A DNA stretch of 64,000 nt from Clytia hemisphaerica (GCA_902728285.1 CACVBU010000136.1:464713-528712), one strand, 5' to 3'; shown: positions 12,825 to 24,614, counted from the first letter of the stretch. The notes: generated from the letters alone by a model not told the origin. A program made the numbers and translations.

Positions 12825-13978
12825 TTTCCTGACAGTCATAAGTAGATTGATCAATTTTCTTGGTATTCAAGTCTTCATCGGTCTCAAATGTTGTGATGTT
12901 CAAAAATGTTGAAAAATTTTTTTTCTGAAATTCCCCTTTTTTCCCTTTCTTCGTTTTTTTATCAAATGAAGTGATTAATAATCAACATCAGAACCAAAAC
13001 GAAGAAAAGAAGATTTCAGAGATAAGAAAATTTCTTCCCCCTTTGGATGGGCAACGTATAAGAAGACTATGAAAAGATTGAACCTGAAAAAATTCTAAAG
13101 AAGTAAAGAAACTGACGCAGAGATGGACAACAACATTGAAAAAAATAGAAGATGTTTCTCATAAATTATTTAACAGACGAAAAAATGAAATGATAACTGG
13201 ATATTTTCATCGAAAAGAACGATGGTTAGAAATTGTTTAAACGAAGAAAGATAATATCTCGTTGAGATGACACTGTTTCGTGTCTATGAAACAAGTCAAA
13301 CTTGAAAAACGATCAAAAGGGTTCCTGTGGGTTGAACACTGAAAAGGAGTCTGAAAAATACTTGCAAAGGAAACTTGACTTTGAGCAATCCCTTCGCCTT
13401 GAGAATGTGCCCCGATGTGATCATTGTCAACTCATAAACTATACTCACTAAAAATCATTTTTAAATCGGCAAATCTCAACAAATGCTCCAAATTTGCAGG
13501 ACTATCCTCCCTAAAAGTCGCTTTCTATTGACCAATTTAGTTTTACAAAACAAACTCCCTATAGACTGTTCACATGAGTCATTGACTGTCGCCCTTATTT
13601 AATAAAGTTCCCTATGGTTTAGAAGGTAGACATAGAAAGTCCCTCTAGCAAACATAGCTGTGAGTGACCAATGAATGGCTCCGTCTCTGTAATATAATAG
13701 AGACTGTACCAAACAAAGAAATTAAAAAAGAATATCCTTGCAAAACTCAAGGAACTAAGATGTCTGCAGTCAGCATCAACTAAATTTTAACCTTACAAAG
13801 TTTCAAAGTCATGGTAAATTCTAAGATCGAAATGTTAATAACAACAATTAAATTTTAGAAAAATGAGCAAGAAGCTTTTGTTAATAAACACTTTTTTACT
13901 AAAGATGTATCAAAGAATTCAATCATTTTCAGCTATATTTTAAAAACAAAGAATAACGAAAAGAAGAAATAGAGATAC

Positions 13979-14000
13979 CTGTGAAACTTTCAACCGTCAT
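13979..14000 (-). CDS. Possible short alternative first exon (MTVESFT)
   Basis: Seven codons from an ATG end at a GTATCT donor in phase 1, compatible with splicing to the motor exon at 3971. The donor is weaker than those of the other candidates. It is listed because it shares phase and strand with them. Confidence 0.25.
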
Positions 14001-14744
14001 TTTACATCATCAAGCAAGTCTTCACACAACTTGTTACAGAAAACAGTACAGCATTCTCACCAAACACTAGAAAGTCTCGACGTTATCTTTCTTCAATAAG
14101 TATAATAATATTTCTCTTACTCTTCAGACTCATGAAAATTTAAAATCAAAATAAGTGTGAAAAATTGCAGTCAGGAAAAAAAATGGAAGAATAAAAAAAC
14201 AAAAGCAAAGAGCGAAAGGAAGAAATATGTAACAGCTTGTTAGTTTATGGGGTTTTTCTTTTTATTGGATTTTAATAAAAGAGCTCAGTATATGAGAAGA
14301 TAAACATAGAGTTGAGACAATAAAATGTTCCCATTAAATTTTCACAAAAAGGTCTGAACTTGAAACTTGTTTCAAAACTGTTTAAAATGATATTGAAGAA
14401 CGATTTGTCTTGATAAGATTAGCAAGAATCAACTGCTATCAAGTTGTAAATTCAGTGAGCTTCTTCTTTAAAGAAAATTTTCATTGTATGGTGGAAGATG
14501 ATTAGCTTGTATAACAAGGAACTTGAAGCGCTGACGGCAGGAACTACCTATCACTCAGGCTATGGCGACGCAGATTGCAGAATATCACGATGTTAACCAG
14601 ATTCTAATTTCAATTAATGTTTTTGTGCAGTTGTTTTGATTTTGTTTGACTTGTTTGCATTGTCATTATTATGTTTTATGGTCCGAAATTATTTTGGAGT
14701 TCAAAATTCAGTAATGTAAACAATGAACAATAGACTATTCTTAC

Positions 14745-14984
14745 CATTTACAGTAGTGACTTTAGTCCCTGGTCTTCGACTCATAATTCCTTCTTTCTTT
14801 GCAATATCCAAAGTATGAAAAGTCCCTCTACGTTTCAAGTTGATGCTTTTCTTTGAAGGAGGAGCAACAGATAGAGTGTCTTGCTGTACAGCTGGTTCGA
14901 TGACTGGCAGGGTATTGGACACTGGTGAACGTTTGTTGACTTTGGGTCTTTCACCAGCACTGAATGATTTGTGCCTCTTTACCA
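14745..14984 (-). CDS. Kinesin N-terminal cassette exon (VKRHKSFSAGERPK...)
   Basis: A 240-nt exon with a CCCAG acceptor and a GTAAGAA donor, entered and left in phase 1, so it can be kept or skipped without changing frame. It encodes about 80 residues beginning VKRHKSFSAGERPKVNKRSP and ending KVTTVN. The residues are basic and rich in Ser, Pro and Thr with no folded domain, typical of regulatory or microtubule-binding linkers. It joins the preceding exon at 15308 by completing a Leu codon and can join the motor exon at 3971 through an Asp codon. It contains no start codon near its 5' end, so it depends on an upstream exon. Confidence 0.75.
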
Positions 14985-15307
14985 CTGGGAATAAAAGTTA
15001 CAAAAGAATTTCAGTAAAAAGTCATGAATTTCCTTATACAAAATATACCAAATCATTAATGTTTTACAAAAAATAATTTTCTGGTGTCTAATGTCATTTA
15101 ATTAACATTTAATTAAGACATTTTAAAGTTTTTTACTTCCCGATTGAAAATTAGGAAAGTCAGGAAAATCAGGTTTCGTCTTCTTCCTGCTCCTCTGCCT
15201 TAGCGGAGCAATAACTTTTAACTTTAGTTCAAAGGTATGGTTAACAATCAATATTTGTCGGGCCCTTTTAGCAAAAACATTGTAAATTTCATTCTGATAA
15301 AACTTAC

Positions 15308-15670
15308 GCATAGGATTAAGGCCAGATTTCTTAGGTAACTTTGAAGTATCTTTGGGATGATCTTCAATCTTTTCAACAACAGGTACTGGTTGTCTTAAAG
15401 TACTTTTCCGTTCATACATGCTATGATTACGTTGTAGGCTATTCCTCCTTTGTTTGGTGCCAGCAGCTGTGGGTGCATCTGATCGTCCACTTGATTCTTG
15501 TTGCTTCACAGCAGCATCAAATGATGCATTAAGTCTATCAAGGGTTGTAGATTCAATCCTTGTTGAAGACTCCATGATGGCTGACGCAGATGCTCTACGA
15601 CTGAATTGTGGTTGAGGTATCCTAGACGACAGTCTTCCACTGCTCATGCTGGCTGAGAGGATCTTTGCAC
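15308..15670 (-). CDS. Kinesin N-terminal cassette exon with an SxIP-like motif
   Basis: A 363-nt exon with a TTTCAG acceptor and a GTAAGTT donor, phase 1 on both sides. It encodes about 121 residues: AKILSASMSSGRLSSRIPQP near its start, then Ser/Arg/Gln-rich sequence ending KKSGLNPM. SRIP fits the S/T-x-I/L-P signature by which proteins bind EB1-family plus-end trackers, and it lies in the basic, Ser- and Pro-rich setting such motifs need. No folded domain is seen. An internal ATG at 15647 could also serve as a start. The exon is symmetrical and could be skipped in frame. Confidence 0.75.
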
Positions 15671-17322
15671 CTGAAATTTGAAAGAATAAGTGGCTATAAG
15701 TAAGAAGTAATTTTTCAATTTTTGCCTGATTTTTGTTAATTATTGGCGCTCCTATCTCTAACTAGACTTTTACTTTAGATTTTAGGCAGGGTAGAAGGTA
15801 GAACTGTTCTTGTAAAATAAAGCTTATGTGTGGAATGAAAACGACTAAGCTTTTTTTTCAAGTAGTGCTTCCTATACTATAAGATAATACAAGTTTTCAA
15901 TTTGAAGTAGCATTTTTCTGTTTTATATTTGAGATTGAAAAGAGGTGGAAATCACTGTTTGAAAATAATCACAATTGAAAAAATAATGAGTAGAGAAATC
16001 TTTTTGTGGGATCTGTAGCCTCTTATGTACATTTTTGGGCCTATCTTGTTCGTATGAGGTCATGAAAACTAAAAAAAGAAGCTTGAAGGGGAGCTGAAAG
16101 GTAGCCAAGGTTTTGACCTCTTAATATTTAAAAGATGCTTTGTTGCAAACAAAGTCGGTAAATTCCAAAGCCAATTGTGTGTCTTCAGAAGTTTTTGGCT
16201 CATTCTTCACTTACAAAACAAAATACAGTCTATCTTAAACTCACATTGACTTTTAAGTTTTGTTCTGCATGATGTGGAAAATCCCTTTCCTTGGTGGGCT
16301 TGAAAAGTTTTGAAAGCATGGGTTTACACTTTCATTCACTTGGTATATCAAAATGTAAATTTTTGGACTTGTAAGGGCATGACTGGTAATTTCCTTTCCC
16401 AGAAGTTTTCAGCTTGATACCCAAGTCAATCAAAGTTACTTCCCATGACTTTTAACATTCGAATTTTCGGTCTCCAATTCATGAAGTTGAGAGACATGAT
16501 ATGACTTACTTGAAGACAAATTGCAGACAAGAAAAATTAATTGTTTATAGGTGATGAATATTAACCCTCCTAACCCTAATGAAAGTAAAAACAAGCCATA
16601 GTATGTGTACCAACCAGTTTATATGCCTTCAAAAACAATTTACAGAAAACATACATTTTTGACTTTGTAATCCAATCGGAATCAATTTTCAATATTGGGC
16701 TAAAGCTGAATAAATAACCAAAGAACGTATCATAGCACAGTATTTCAAAGATTCCAAAGATAGGAAAATAAAATATCTTTGAAGTCTATTATTTGGATGA
16801 AAAAAAGAAAGAATTTTGCTTGGATTCATTTCTGTTATACTGTTGGCGTTTGAGACAGGTAACACCTAGACACCCTTTCTAATAACATTGGAGTAACACA
16901 ATTATAAACTTTTTTGTTTAAAGATGTTTGTCTTTTCATCTTTAAAGCATCCTTAAGTCTTTAGACATGCTATAGAGAATTCTCAAAAGTAATTAAGCGT
17001 AAAATAATTGCTTTCTCAAGATATTTTAACAAATCACCAATGCCATCATAAATATTAAAAATATCCAATCTAGCAAATGGCTTTCCATTGCCAGGTTTTC
17101 AAGCTAGACGTGTGTTGAACAAGGCTACACAATTGTATATTTGTGTGTGAAACATAAAAGCCTTGTGATGTGCAACGAAATCAAAATAAAACATACCACA
17201 TTTTTTTCTTTACGGTATTTTGACCACTTTACGTGTCTTTTTCAAGTTCAATTGTATATTTGAATATTACCTCAGCTGTTTGCTTCAATTACATTGGATT
17301 GATTCAATTATATTTACACTCG

Positions 17323-18146
17323 TACCGTAAACTGCTCTAACTTGGGACTATCTGACCAAATATGGGACGGCAATTCAGCCACCATTTCACCGAACCTCCA
17401 AAGTCATTTAATTAACATATCGCAAATCATAGATAGCAAATAAAGTGAGTACGCTAATCTCACCAGGTAGGCTTTCACGCCGCAAAAGGAACAAATCTTA
17501 ACGACAAGTAACGTGTAAATGCAATCGGTGCATTCGCGCGAGCGCCCAAACAACACAGATATAAAAAAATCCATTCTTTCTTGTGAGATCTGTTATCGAC
17601 ACTTGGTAACTTTGAAATGTCAACCAATCACGCACACTGGAAAAAAGTCTCCAGAGAAAACAACACAAAAAAATGGCGTCAAGATGTGAGCAGCGTGAGT
17701 GTGATTAAATTGTTAATTACTTCTTCAAATCATGTACAGTAAGTTGGTCTAATCTCGACATCCGTCTTCTAATTTCGACACCATTCTTTAGAGATAGGAA
17801 TAATATGAAAGTTGGAATCGGTGATTGAAAAAGAATTTTTCCTCTCTTACCACTAAGCAAAGAAAAATAGTTTCAACCTTTCTATTATTTTCAGCTCTAG
17901 AAATGGGTGTCGAATTTAGACAAGGGATGTCAACATTAGACCAAGTTACGGTGTACTTTTAAAATGCTTTAAAAAATACATTTGGTTGTGATTATAAGAT
18001 GGTGAAATTTTGATTGATAAACTTGGTTGAAGTATCAAAACAAACTTGTTGTTAAAGAGATTTAAACAGTAAGTGAATTAATACAGTCCAGAAATCAACC
18101 GTCCCAAGATATGACAAATCGTCCCAAGTTAGAGCAGTTGACGGTA
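17323..18146. mobile_element. 824-bp TIR element with a second element inside
   Basis: Ends TACCGTAAACTGCTCTAACT and AGTTAGAGCAGTTGACGGTA. A partial copy of the left end is at 58978-59080. It contains the 220-bp element 17735-17954. In a kinesin intron. Confidence 0.75.
17735..17954. mobile_element. 220-bp TIR element nested in 17323-18146
   Basis: Ends TACAGTAAGTTGGTCTAATC and TTAGACCAAGTTACGGTGTA, with inner GTCGA(A/G)ATT blocks also inverted. A similar single end occurs near 62502 (TACCGTAACTTAGTCTAATG). Confidence 0.7.
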
Positions 18147-19254
18147 CGGCACGGTACTTATGCGCTCAATCTTATCTTATTTTCGTGGCATATTGGCGGC
18201 CGCCCACACTAAAGCTCTAAACAGTGCGTCACAAAGAGCGATATTTTGATTGCACGGAAGCACTTCAAAACACCAGCTTTTTTCGAGTTTTGTCTCGTTT
18301 ACCCAAACGCTTCAATCTTGCGTAGGCTTAGGGGTCAAGACTAGAGCCCCAATAAGAGACATTTGCCTGACCAAAAAAAAATCATCATTGCCAATTTTGT
18401 TAATTGTCAGAATCGTTTACTCACTGGAAATATGCAACATTATGAAGTTGCGTTTTTTTTCGGTTGTGCTTCATTTTAAAAATAATGAAGATGAAAAGTT
18501 AACATCAATCCTGCGAGTAAAAAAAGGTACTCCGACTAGTCTATGAAAAGTGCGCTTGCGCAGCGAATAGAATATCTAGCAAATTAATATATGCATAAAA
18601 CTGACGAAATCCTTTCTTTTTTATGCTTAGGTGACGTCACCTCGATCCTGACTTGACAATGGAGAACCAAATTTGGCAATGCATAATTATTACAAGCGGC
18701 TGAGAAAGTTTGTGTGACGCCAAAGTTGCGCGATAAACAAAGCGCTAGAAAAACGCCCACTGAAAATTGAAACTAGGAATTTAATGAATATTTCACTAAT
18801 GAAGTATCAAAGTTTTTGTTTTTTGTAATTTATATTATTAATTCATAGTTTTTAAATATATTTTTTGAAAGTCAAAAGGACAATTAAAGTGAATTTAAGA
18901 TGATTGGGTGGATATTGGGGCGGAAGGGCGTTTTGCACGTTCCGAGATTGGAAATTAGACGAGAGTGAAAGACAGGGGCGTTTTAGTATGTAATATTAAT
19001 TCATTATTTCTTTATTTTTATTTTTCGCACGCAATCAAACACAATTGAATCCAAGGAATCAGTAGTTCGATTGCTTTTGACAATCAAATAACAATCATTC
19101 GATCACATTTGATTGTTTTAATTGCAATTTTTGTTCAAACTTGTTTGATTGACACCGTCTGACAGTTTTATCAAACTCAAATTCTCCACTTCGACGTTAT
19201 TTTTGCTGTCAGGCGGCTGTGCCACCATATTCAGTTAGGAACATTTGGCGAGTT

Positions 19255-19920
19255 CCTGTACGCGGCCGCAATCAAAAAAATCATAACATCACTCGTTAAA
19301 AAACGGCGTTCGTGTCTCTTCGCACTTTTTTTAGCCTAGACGATGTAGCAAACATAGTAAGTATAAGCACACTGTGCTTTTAATTGGCTGAAATTTTTTT
19401 TTGCGTCGGAAAAACTTTTTCAAACTTTCAGCGATGATTGACCAAACTGTTACAATGAAAATTATCCAGCGCATTTTTTATCTTCTTACCTTCTTCATTT
19501 TCAATGAAGCACTCAAAGTTTACTGAAGGTAAGCACATAAGATATTCTTATAATTAATGATACTCATTGAAACACACTTTGTTGTGCACTGCGGTGGAGT
19601 GCATGACGTAACTCGCGCGGCAACTAACTCGCCTTCTGTTGGAAGATCATATTGGGCGTTTTGGCGTTACCACCCATGGAAGCAGCGGGCGCCTCTGTCT
19701 TTCCGCAACTCTTTCCACCATTTTAGATGGTCTTAACAATAGATCCAAAAGGGCGCCATAATCTTGGAAGATGATTTGTTTTGGTCTCCGGCTTTGGGAA
19801 GTAGCAATGTTTTTGGTTGTTTTCAATGGGAAATGGTAAGAAACTTAAGTTTACAAGTGTCATTTAGTTTTTGCTGGTTTATAGAATGGCAGGATCCTGG
19901 ATGGTTTCCCTAACTGATAT
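19255..19920. repeat. Kinesin-locus segment duplicated at 58.0-59.6 kb
   Basis: Blocks 19258-19440, 19441-19530 (includes the micro-exon) and 19840-19915 each match sequence at 58013-58197, 58887-58980 and 59530-59615, in the same order and orientation but with different spacing. Confidence 0.75.
19490..19522 (-). CDS. Kinesin micro-exon (VNFECFIENEE)
   Basis: A 33-nt exon between a TTCAG acceptor and a GTAAGAAG donor, phase 1 in and out, encoding V-NFECFIENEE before a split Gly codon. It fits in frame between either upstream start exon (19973-20090 or 23616-23730) and the 15308-15670 cassette. An exact copy of the exon and its splice sites is present at 58930-58962 in a duplicated segment. 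Short length makes it uncertain, but preservation of both sites and frame in the two copies is supportive. Confidence 0.5.
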
Positions 19921-19972
19921 TGTATGAATAAAAGTGGTTTTTCCTGCTGGTAGGCAATAGAATTACTTATAC

Positions 19973-20090
19973 CTGAATCATCCAAACCAAAATCAGGGAA
20001 CCAGTCTTCTTCTTCACCTGTTGATTCTTCAGGAGATGGTGTACGAGAAATGGATGATGAAGAAAAATATACTGAACATGCACTGTCCAT
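19973..20090 (-). CDS. Kinesin N-terminal start exon (MDSACSV...)
   Basis: An open exon of 39 codons plus one base, MDSACSVYFSSSSISRTPSP followed by an acidic run (EESTGEEEDWFPDFGLDDS), ending at a GTATAAG donor in phase 1. It can join the micro-exon at 19522 or the cassette at 15670 without a frame change. Upstream bases AGGAAAAA before the ATG could also be read in frame if the exon were entered from 23616-23730 using a weak TTGAG acceptor, so it may be either an alternative first exon or an internal one. No known domain; the SRTPSP stretch looks like a proline-directed kinase site. Confidence 0.65.
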
Positions 20091-20379
20091 TTTTTCCTCT
20101 CAACTGAAGTGCAGTGCAGCCCTGGTCCTCTCAATATTATACAGTAATTTATATTTATAGATTCATCGTAATTTAAGCATCAAGAAGTCTTTGACAGTTT
20201 AAAATGACTCTTAAAAATAACAACACTCCATGTTCAAGATCTTTTTTTGATGACGAAATGATATGCGTCCTTCCTCCAAGTTTTTTTTTTTTTTTCTGAA
20301 ACTCGTGGTGTCCTGTTTGTTTACATCGCACCATATTCAGACTTTCGATAGAGGTGCGGAATCTCAAATCTGTGATATT

Positions 20380-21134
20380 CAGTCAAGTACTATTGCAAAC
20401 TAGGAGAAATGCGTGTATTTCGCTTAAATAGGATGATTTATCCTAAATAAGATATAATCGATAGCTTAGTTAGGAGAAATAGCAGAAAAAGTTGATTTTC
20501 TGAACAAATTCAGAGATCCGCGTCAAGCTTTGCATAAATTTAAGGAATTTGGAGCTAGTATAGTATGCTTGTGAAGTCTGATCCATCAGTCAGCGTGCGT
20601 TCAGAAGTTATTCAACTTTTGACAAACTTCAGATTTTATGCATCAAACTCTCTTAGTAAAAACTTTGCTCGTAACGATGTTTTGAAGAAATAGAAACTTA
20701 GATATAAATAAACTTATCCTATTGTTGTAGTAGACACATTTGCGCAATTTACGTTTGTGTGGTTTGTGTCAAGGAGAATGAACACTTTCTCGTCCTTCGA
20801 CACTTTTGATTCACGCTCATATTTTTCATACGGCAAAGCGTGTAACAAAAGCATTATTTCTCCTAATTTGTATATTTTATCCAAAATAGGATAAATGTTT
20901 TATATTTTTTCACTCCGCGCTGATAAGAAGCTGACATTTGGCCTAACATGATCTTCTTTATGAGTATAATTGATTTAGAGAGTTAAAAAGACGCGGATCT
21001 CTGTAGTTGTTCAGAAAATCAACTTTTTCTGCTATTTCTCCTAACTAAGCTATCGATTTTATCTTATTTAGGATAAATCATCCTATTTAAGCGAAATACA
21101 CGCATTTCTCCTAGTTTGCAATAGTACTTGACTG
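20380..21134. mobile_element. 755-bp element with ~150-bp inverted repeats
   Basis: Left arm starts CAGTCAAGTACTATTGCAAA; right arm ends TTTGCAATAGTACTTGACTG; pairing continues for about 150 bases with few mismatches. Flanked by ATATT on both sides (20375-20379, 21135-21139), a likely 5-bp target duplication. No transposase. Confidence 0.85.
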
Positions 21135-21138
21135 ATAT

Positions 21139-21395
21139 TAGTGAGGTTAAGTAAATCGGTAACATCACGACGACGAACGAAAATTTAACAGGCTAGTGAG
21201 TTTCAACCAATCAAATTTCGTATTTCCACTAGCCTATTATATTTTTCGTCCGTCGTCGTGATTATCCCGGTATCACGACGACGAACGAAAATTTAACAGG
21301 CTAGTGAGTTTCAACCAATCAAATTTCGTATTTCCACTAGCCTATTATATTTTTCGTCCGTCGTCGTGATTATCCCGGTATACTTAACCTCACTA
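21139..21395. mobile_element. Palindromic element with a tandemly doubled 108-bp core
   Basis: Outer ends TAGTGAGGTTAAGTA and TACTTAACCTCACTA. The core is a 99-bp palindrome (ATCACGACGACGAACGAAAA to TTTTCGTCCGTCGTCGTGAT) present at 21164-21262 and again at 21272-21370, apparently identical. Confidence 0.85.
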
Positions 21396-21469
21396 TTTTA
21401 GCGCCGTAAAAATCTATATGGTATGGAGTGGTTTGTTGTGTGACCGTAGACTGCACTGCCGTAGAGACG

Positions 21470-21815
21470 TACAAATCAAGGTCATAATATTTGAGAAAAA
21501 GGTAAATTTCCCAGGAAGTTTTGAAACACAATCGATTTGTAAATGTGCTCTCTAAAGTAGGTTCGAAGGGTAGAGTTTTAACTCTGAGTTTTAACGCTAG
21601 ACTTAGTACTTAGGAGCTTAGGATCTGAGGATTTAAATATTCAAAATAGTCCAATAGGGCTCAGATTATAGCCTGGAAGACTGCCAACTCCTCCCAAATT
21701 TAGATATTTGATTAGGTTAAAGAGATAGCCCAAAATCGACTTTCTCGCCGGAACTTTAAATCTTGAAAAGCGTTAAAATAACCTGAATTCTCAATATATT
21801 TCGACCATATGATTA
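21470..21815. repeat. Dispersed repeat, copy 1
   Basis: Blocks AAGGTCATAATATTTGAGAA, CACAATCGATTTGTAA, AGAGTTTTAACTC and AAATCGACTTTCTCGCC recur in order at 39765-40110, and less well at 24615-24850. No ends or coding sequence identified. Confidence 0.65.
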
Positions 21816-22130
21816 TAGATTATGCTATAGTCTAAGACGAATCACAGAAATAAGCCCAAAGCCGACAAAAACTCGCAAACGGCAAAGACGATGTTATCGT
21901 CTGTTACAGGGATAGTAGTAAAGGCGGGAATATGCACAGAGTCTAAAGCCGTTATGGTGGTACACGGTAAGAAATCGGCGGGGGAATTTCGAAGAAACGA
22001 CAAGACTGACAAACTCTACCGACTGTAAATTCTTTTCGGCAAGAGACTCCGTTTGCAAATTTTCTTCGGCTTTCGGGCATATTTTTTAGTTAGTGATTTG
22101 TCTTAGATTATAGCATAATCTAGTGTGATA

Positions 22131-22627
22131 CTTTAATCGTAGAAATTTTAGCGAGACTAATTTTAGCGTTTTAGCGAGTTTTCCCTATTTTTGCTAAAAT
22201 TAATCTCGCTAAAACACGCCGAATCGACAGATCGCTAAAATTTATCCGCGCTAAATTTTTCCAAAACGCAATTCGCTAAAATAAATCCAGTTTTTTTCTT
22301 CTTTTTTTTTACGATTTTTGCGAAAACTAATAAAGATATTTATTTTTGTCGGTCCCTAGAGTTCTGGAAGAAAATGTAGGCTTAAAAACACACGCTTATC
22401 TCGAACCTCCGTTATATCTCGAACTTTCACCAAAATACATCTCAAAAAGTTATTTGGAAATGGCGATTCGCTAAAATTAATCCACGCGAAATTTTCTGAG
22501 ACAAGTATTCGCTAAAATTTATCCACGCGAAATTTTTTGAAATCGTGATTCGCTAAAATAAATCAAGATTTTCCTGACTCGCTAATATACGCTAAAATTA
22601 CTCTCGCTAAAATTTCTACGATTAAAG
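22131..22627. mobile_element. 497-bp TA-flanked TIR element rich in CGCTAAAAT
   Basis: Ends CTTTAATCGTAGAAATTTTA and TAAAATTTCTACGATTAAAG, flanked by TA. The interior has many copies of a TTCGCTAAAAT(A/T)(A/T)ATCC motif in both orientations. Confidence 0.75.
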
Positions 22628-23260
22628 TAGTGCGATACTGAAAAAGACGATGAAACCCACCCTAGGCTGGCAGGCTGACGTGTAATATAAATTTTGGTGT
22701 CGGTAAAGCACAAAATTAATGAGGCACCAATTCTATCGATTTATCGGTGGCAATTTTTTGTGTTTTTTTTTTCATGTAAATTAAGTAGAAAATACCGTAG
22801 ATGATGATACATAGATAGATAGCTTATTTTCATTAATGATCAAATATATTCCTGACGTATTTCCAGGATCCTTTTGCTATTTTTTTGGGGGTGTTATGAC
22901 AAGAATAATTGTTCTGCTGTATAAAAATGCGTGGACAAATTTGGTACTGGCCACCCAAGTCGAGTAACTTTCATAACCGCCAGAGTCTTGTTTTTTTATT
23001 CGTTGTAAAGCGGCAACAAGAACAGGTTTTGGTCAAGTTTTGGCTGGGTGGAAATTAGAAATTTTCAGTATTCAGGAACTAACGGTAGCTAAAATAAGAT
23101 ACGCAAATCCTATGAAATAACTTAAAAAATCTAGTTGATAAAGACAACCGTCGAAACGTCACACGCACTACTGTATTTTTAATGTTCACTTTTAATTTTT
23201 GACACAAATATACATTAGCTTTTACATTCACTTAATAAATCTAGGATAGAGTAAATAATC

Positions 23261-23554
23261 CCGGGGGGGGTACTACCCTTGTCGATCAACGGGGGTGCTC
23301 CGCTGAGGTTCGAAAAATGAACCCTACGTGGGACTCGAAATTTGCGAAAAAAGTGACCCTGAATGGGACTGAAATTCCAAAATTTTCTCAAATTTTCTAC
23401 TTTTTCACCAAATTTTCCAAAAATAGGCACCCTACGAGGGACTGATTTTTCTATTTTGGTGTTTTGCGACCCTACCTGGGCGACTCGTGGAGGTTGAAAA
23501 AGGTACCCTGACCAGCGGAGCATCCCTGTAACCCATCTTGCCCTAGTACCCCGG
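23261..23554. mobile_element. G-rich TIR element with a 10-bp flanking duplication
   Basis: Ends CCGGGGGGGGTACTA and CTAGTACCCCGG; GTAAATAATC occurs at 23251-23260 and 23555-23564. Inverted inner blocks GGTGCTCCGCTG / CAGCGGAGCATCC. It lies just 3' (on the minus strand) of the distal kinesin exon. Confidence 0.75.
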
Positions 23555-23615
23555 GTAAATAATCAGCTCATACTTTTCAAATAACATAACGTTCGGCGGG
23601 AGAGCAGGCTCTTAC

Positions 23616-23730
23616 CTTCAATGGAAGCACTATGATCATCTTCAAACTCATCATGAGCTTCGACATTTTCCTCATCTACTGTACTGTTTAGTACAATTTG
23701 TATTGATTCTTCGCGATATTGTGTACCCAT
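23616..23730 (-). CDS. Most distal kinesin first exon (MGTQYREES...)
   Basis: ATG plus 37 codons plus one base, encoding MGTQYREESIQIVLNSTVDE and then an acidic segment ending DDHSASIE, with a GTAAGAG donor in phase 1. It joins the micro-exon at 19522 or cassette at 15670 in frame. With both large cassettes it would give about 250 residues before the motor. It is the furthest-upstream coding exon I can support; I did not identify the promoter. Confidence 0.65.
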
Positions 23731-24614
23731 ACTGATACTTCGTCACCATGAAACCTCTTCAATGCTGGTCAAGTCTCCTTACTCGTCATGGCGTTTTCCC
23801 AGGGTAGGAATATAGTAAATTTGCGACCAACCAAATCTGTGATAACAAAATCTAAATGTCTATAATAGTGAACAAATTCCCTCAACTTTTACGCAAATTT
23901 TCAATATCTGTAAGTATAAAATGCAAAAGAGTTCTTTCATTAATATTTTGAAAGATTCAAAGAACGTTGCGGCACTTTTTGCGAACTTTCTGACGTGTTA
24001 TACGCTAAAATACTTTACCGTACGTTAAAATACGTTAAAATTATCGTTTCCTCTTTTCTTGATCTCAGTTTATATTCTCAAACCACCGAAAAATTTTCCA
24101 TTAAAACCCTCAAAACATCAATTAAAATCTCCCTGAGATGCTACCACCAATTGACGAAAATATTTTTGATTTCTTTCTTTTTTCAACTTTAAAACTTTAT
24201 TTTCGCGTTATTTTGAAAACTCAAAGAAGTCTGTATATCAACTTTTCATCGTTGATTCATTGGGAAAAAGTTTTTCCGCACGGAGAAAAAAGATTTTTCA
24301 GATTTATTTATTATGCATATCATCTTGTCAATGTATCATATGGTATTTAGCCTTCGCTCTTTCACTCGCCATAATACATAATGCCTGATTCAGGAAAAAG
24401 TTTTCAAAACTTTGTATTCAAATGTGGAATAAATATTTTATTTAAAATTCCATTCATAAATTCAGCTCGACTTTAAGTTATCTTTACGGTACGTTCACAC
24501 TTGAAAGAAAAATTCTAGCTAGTTTTGACCGCTAACAAGTTCAACCTCTAGACAACCTGTTAATCTAAATGTCTCATAATGTCTCGATGTTAAAAATAAA
24601 ATGAAATGAAGAAT

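Noticed and set aside
13449-13458. ATG ATT TTT A then GTGAGT as another first exon
   Set aside because: Phase fits, but it is ten bases of A/T-rich sequence and no better than background.
23215-23523. 102-codon minus-strand ORF rich in Arg, Phe and Pro
   Set aside because: It lies within the 23261-23554 inverted-repeat element and reflects its repeated GACCCT/GGGTC blocks.
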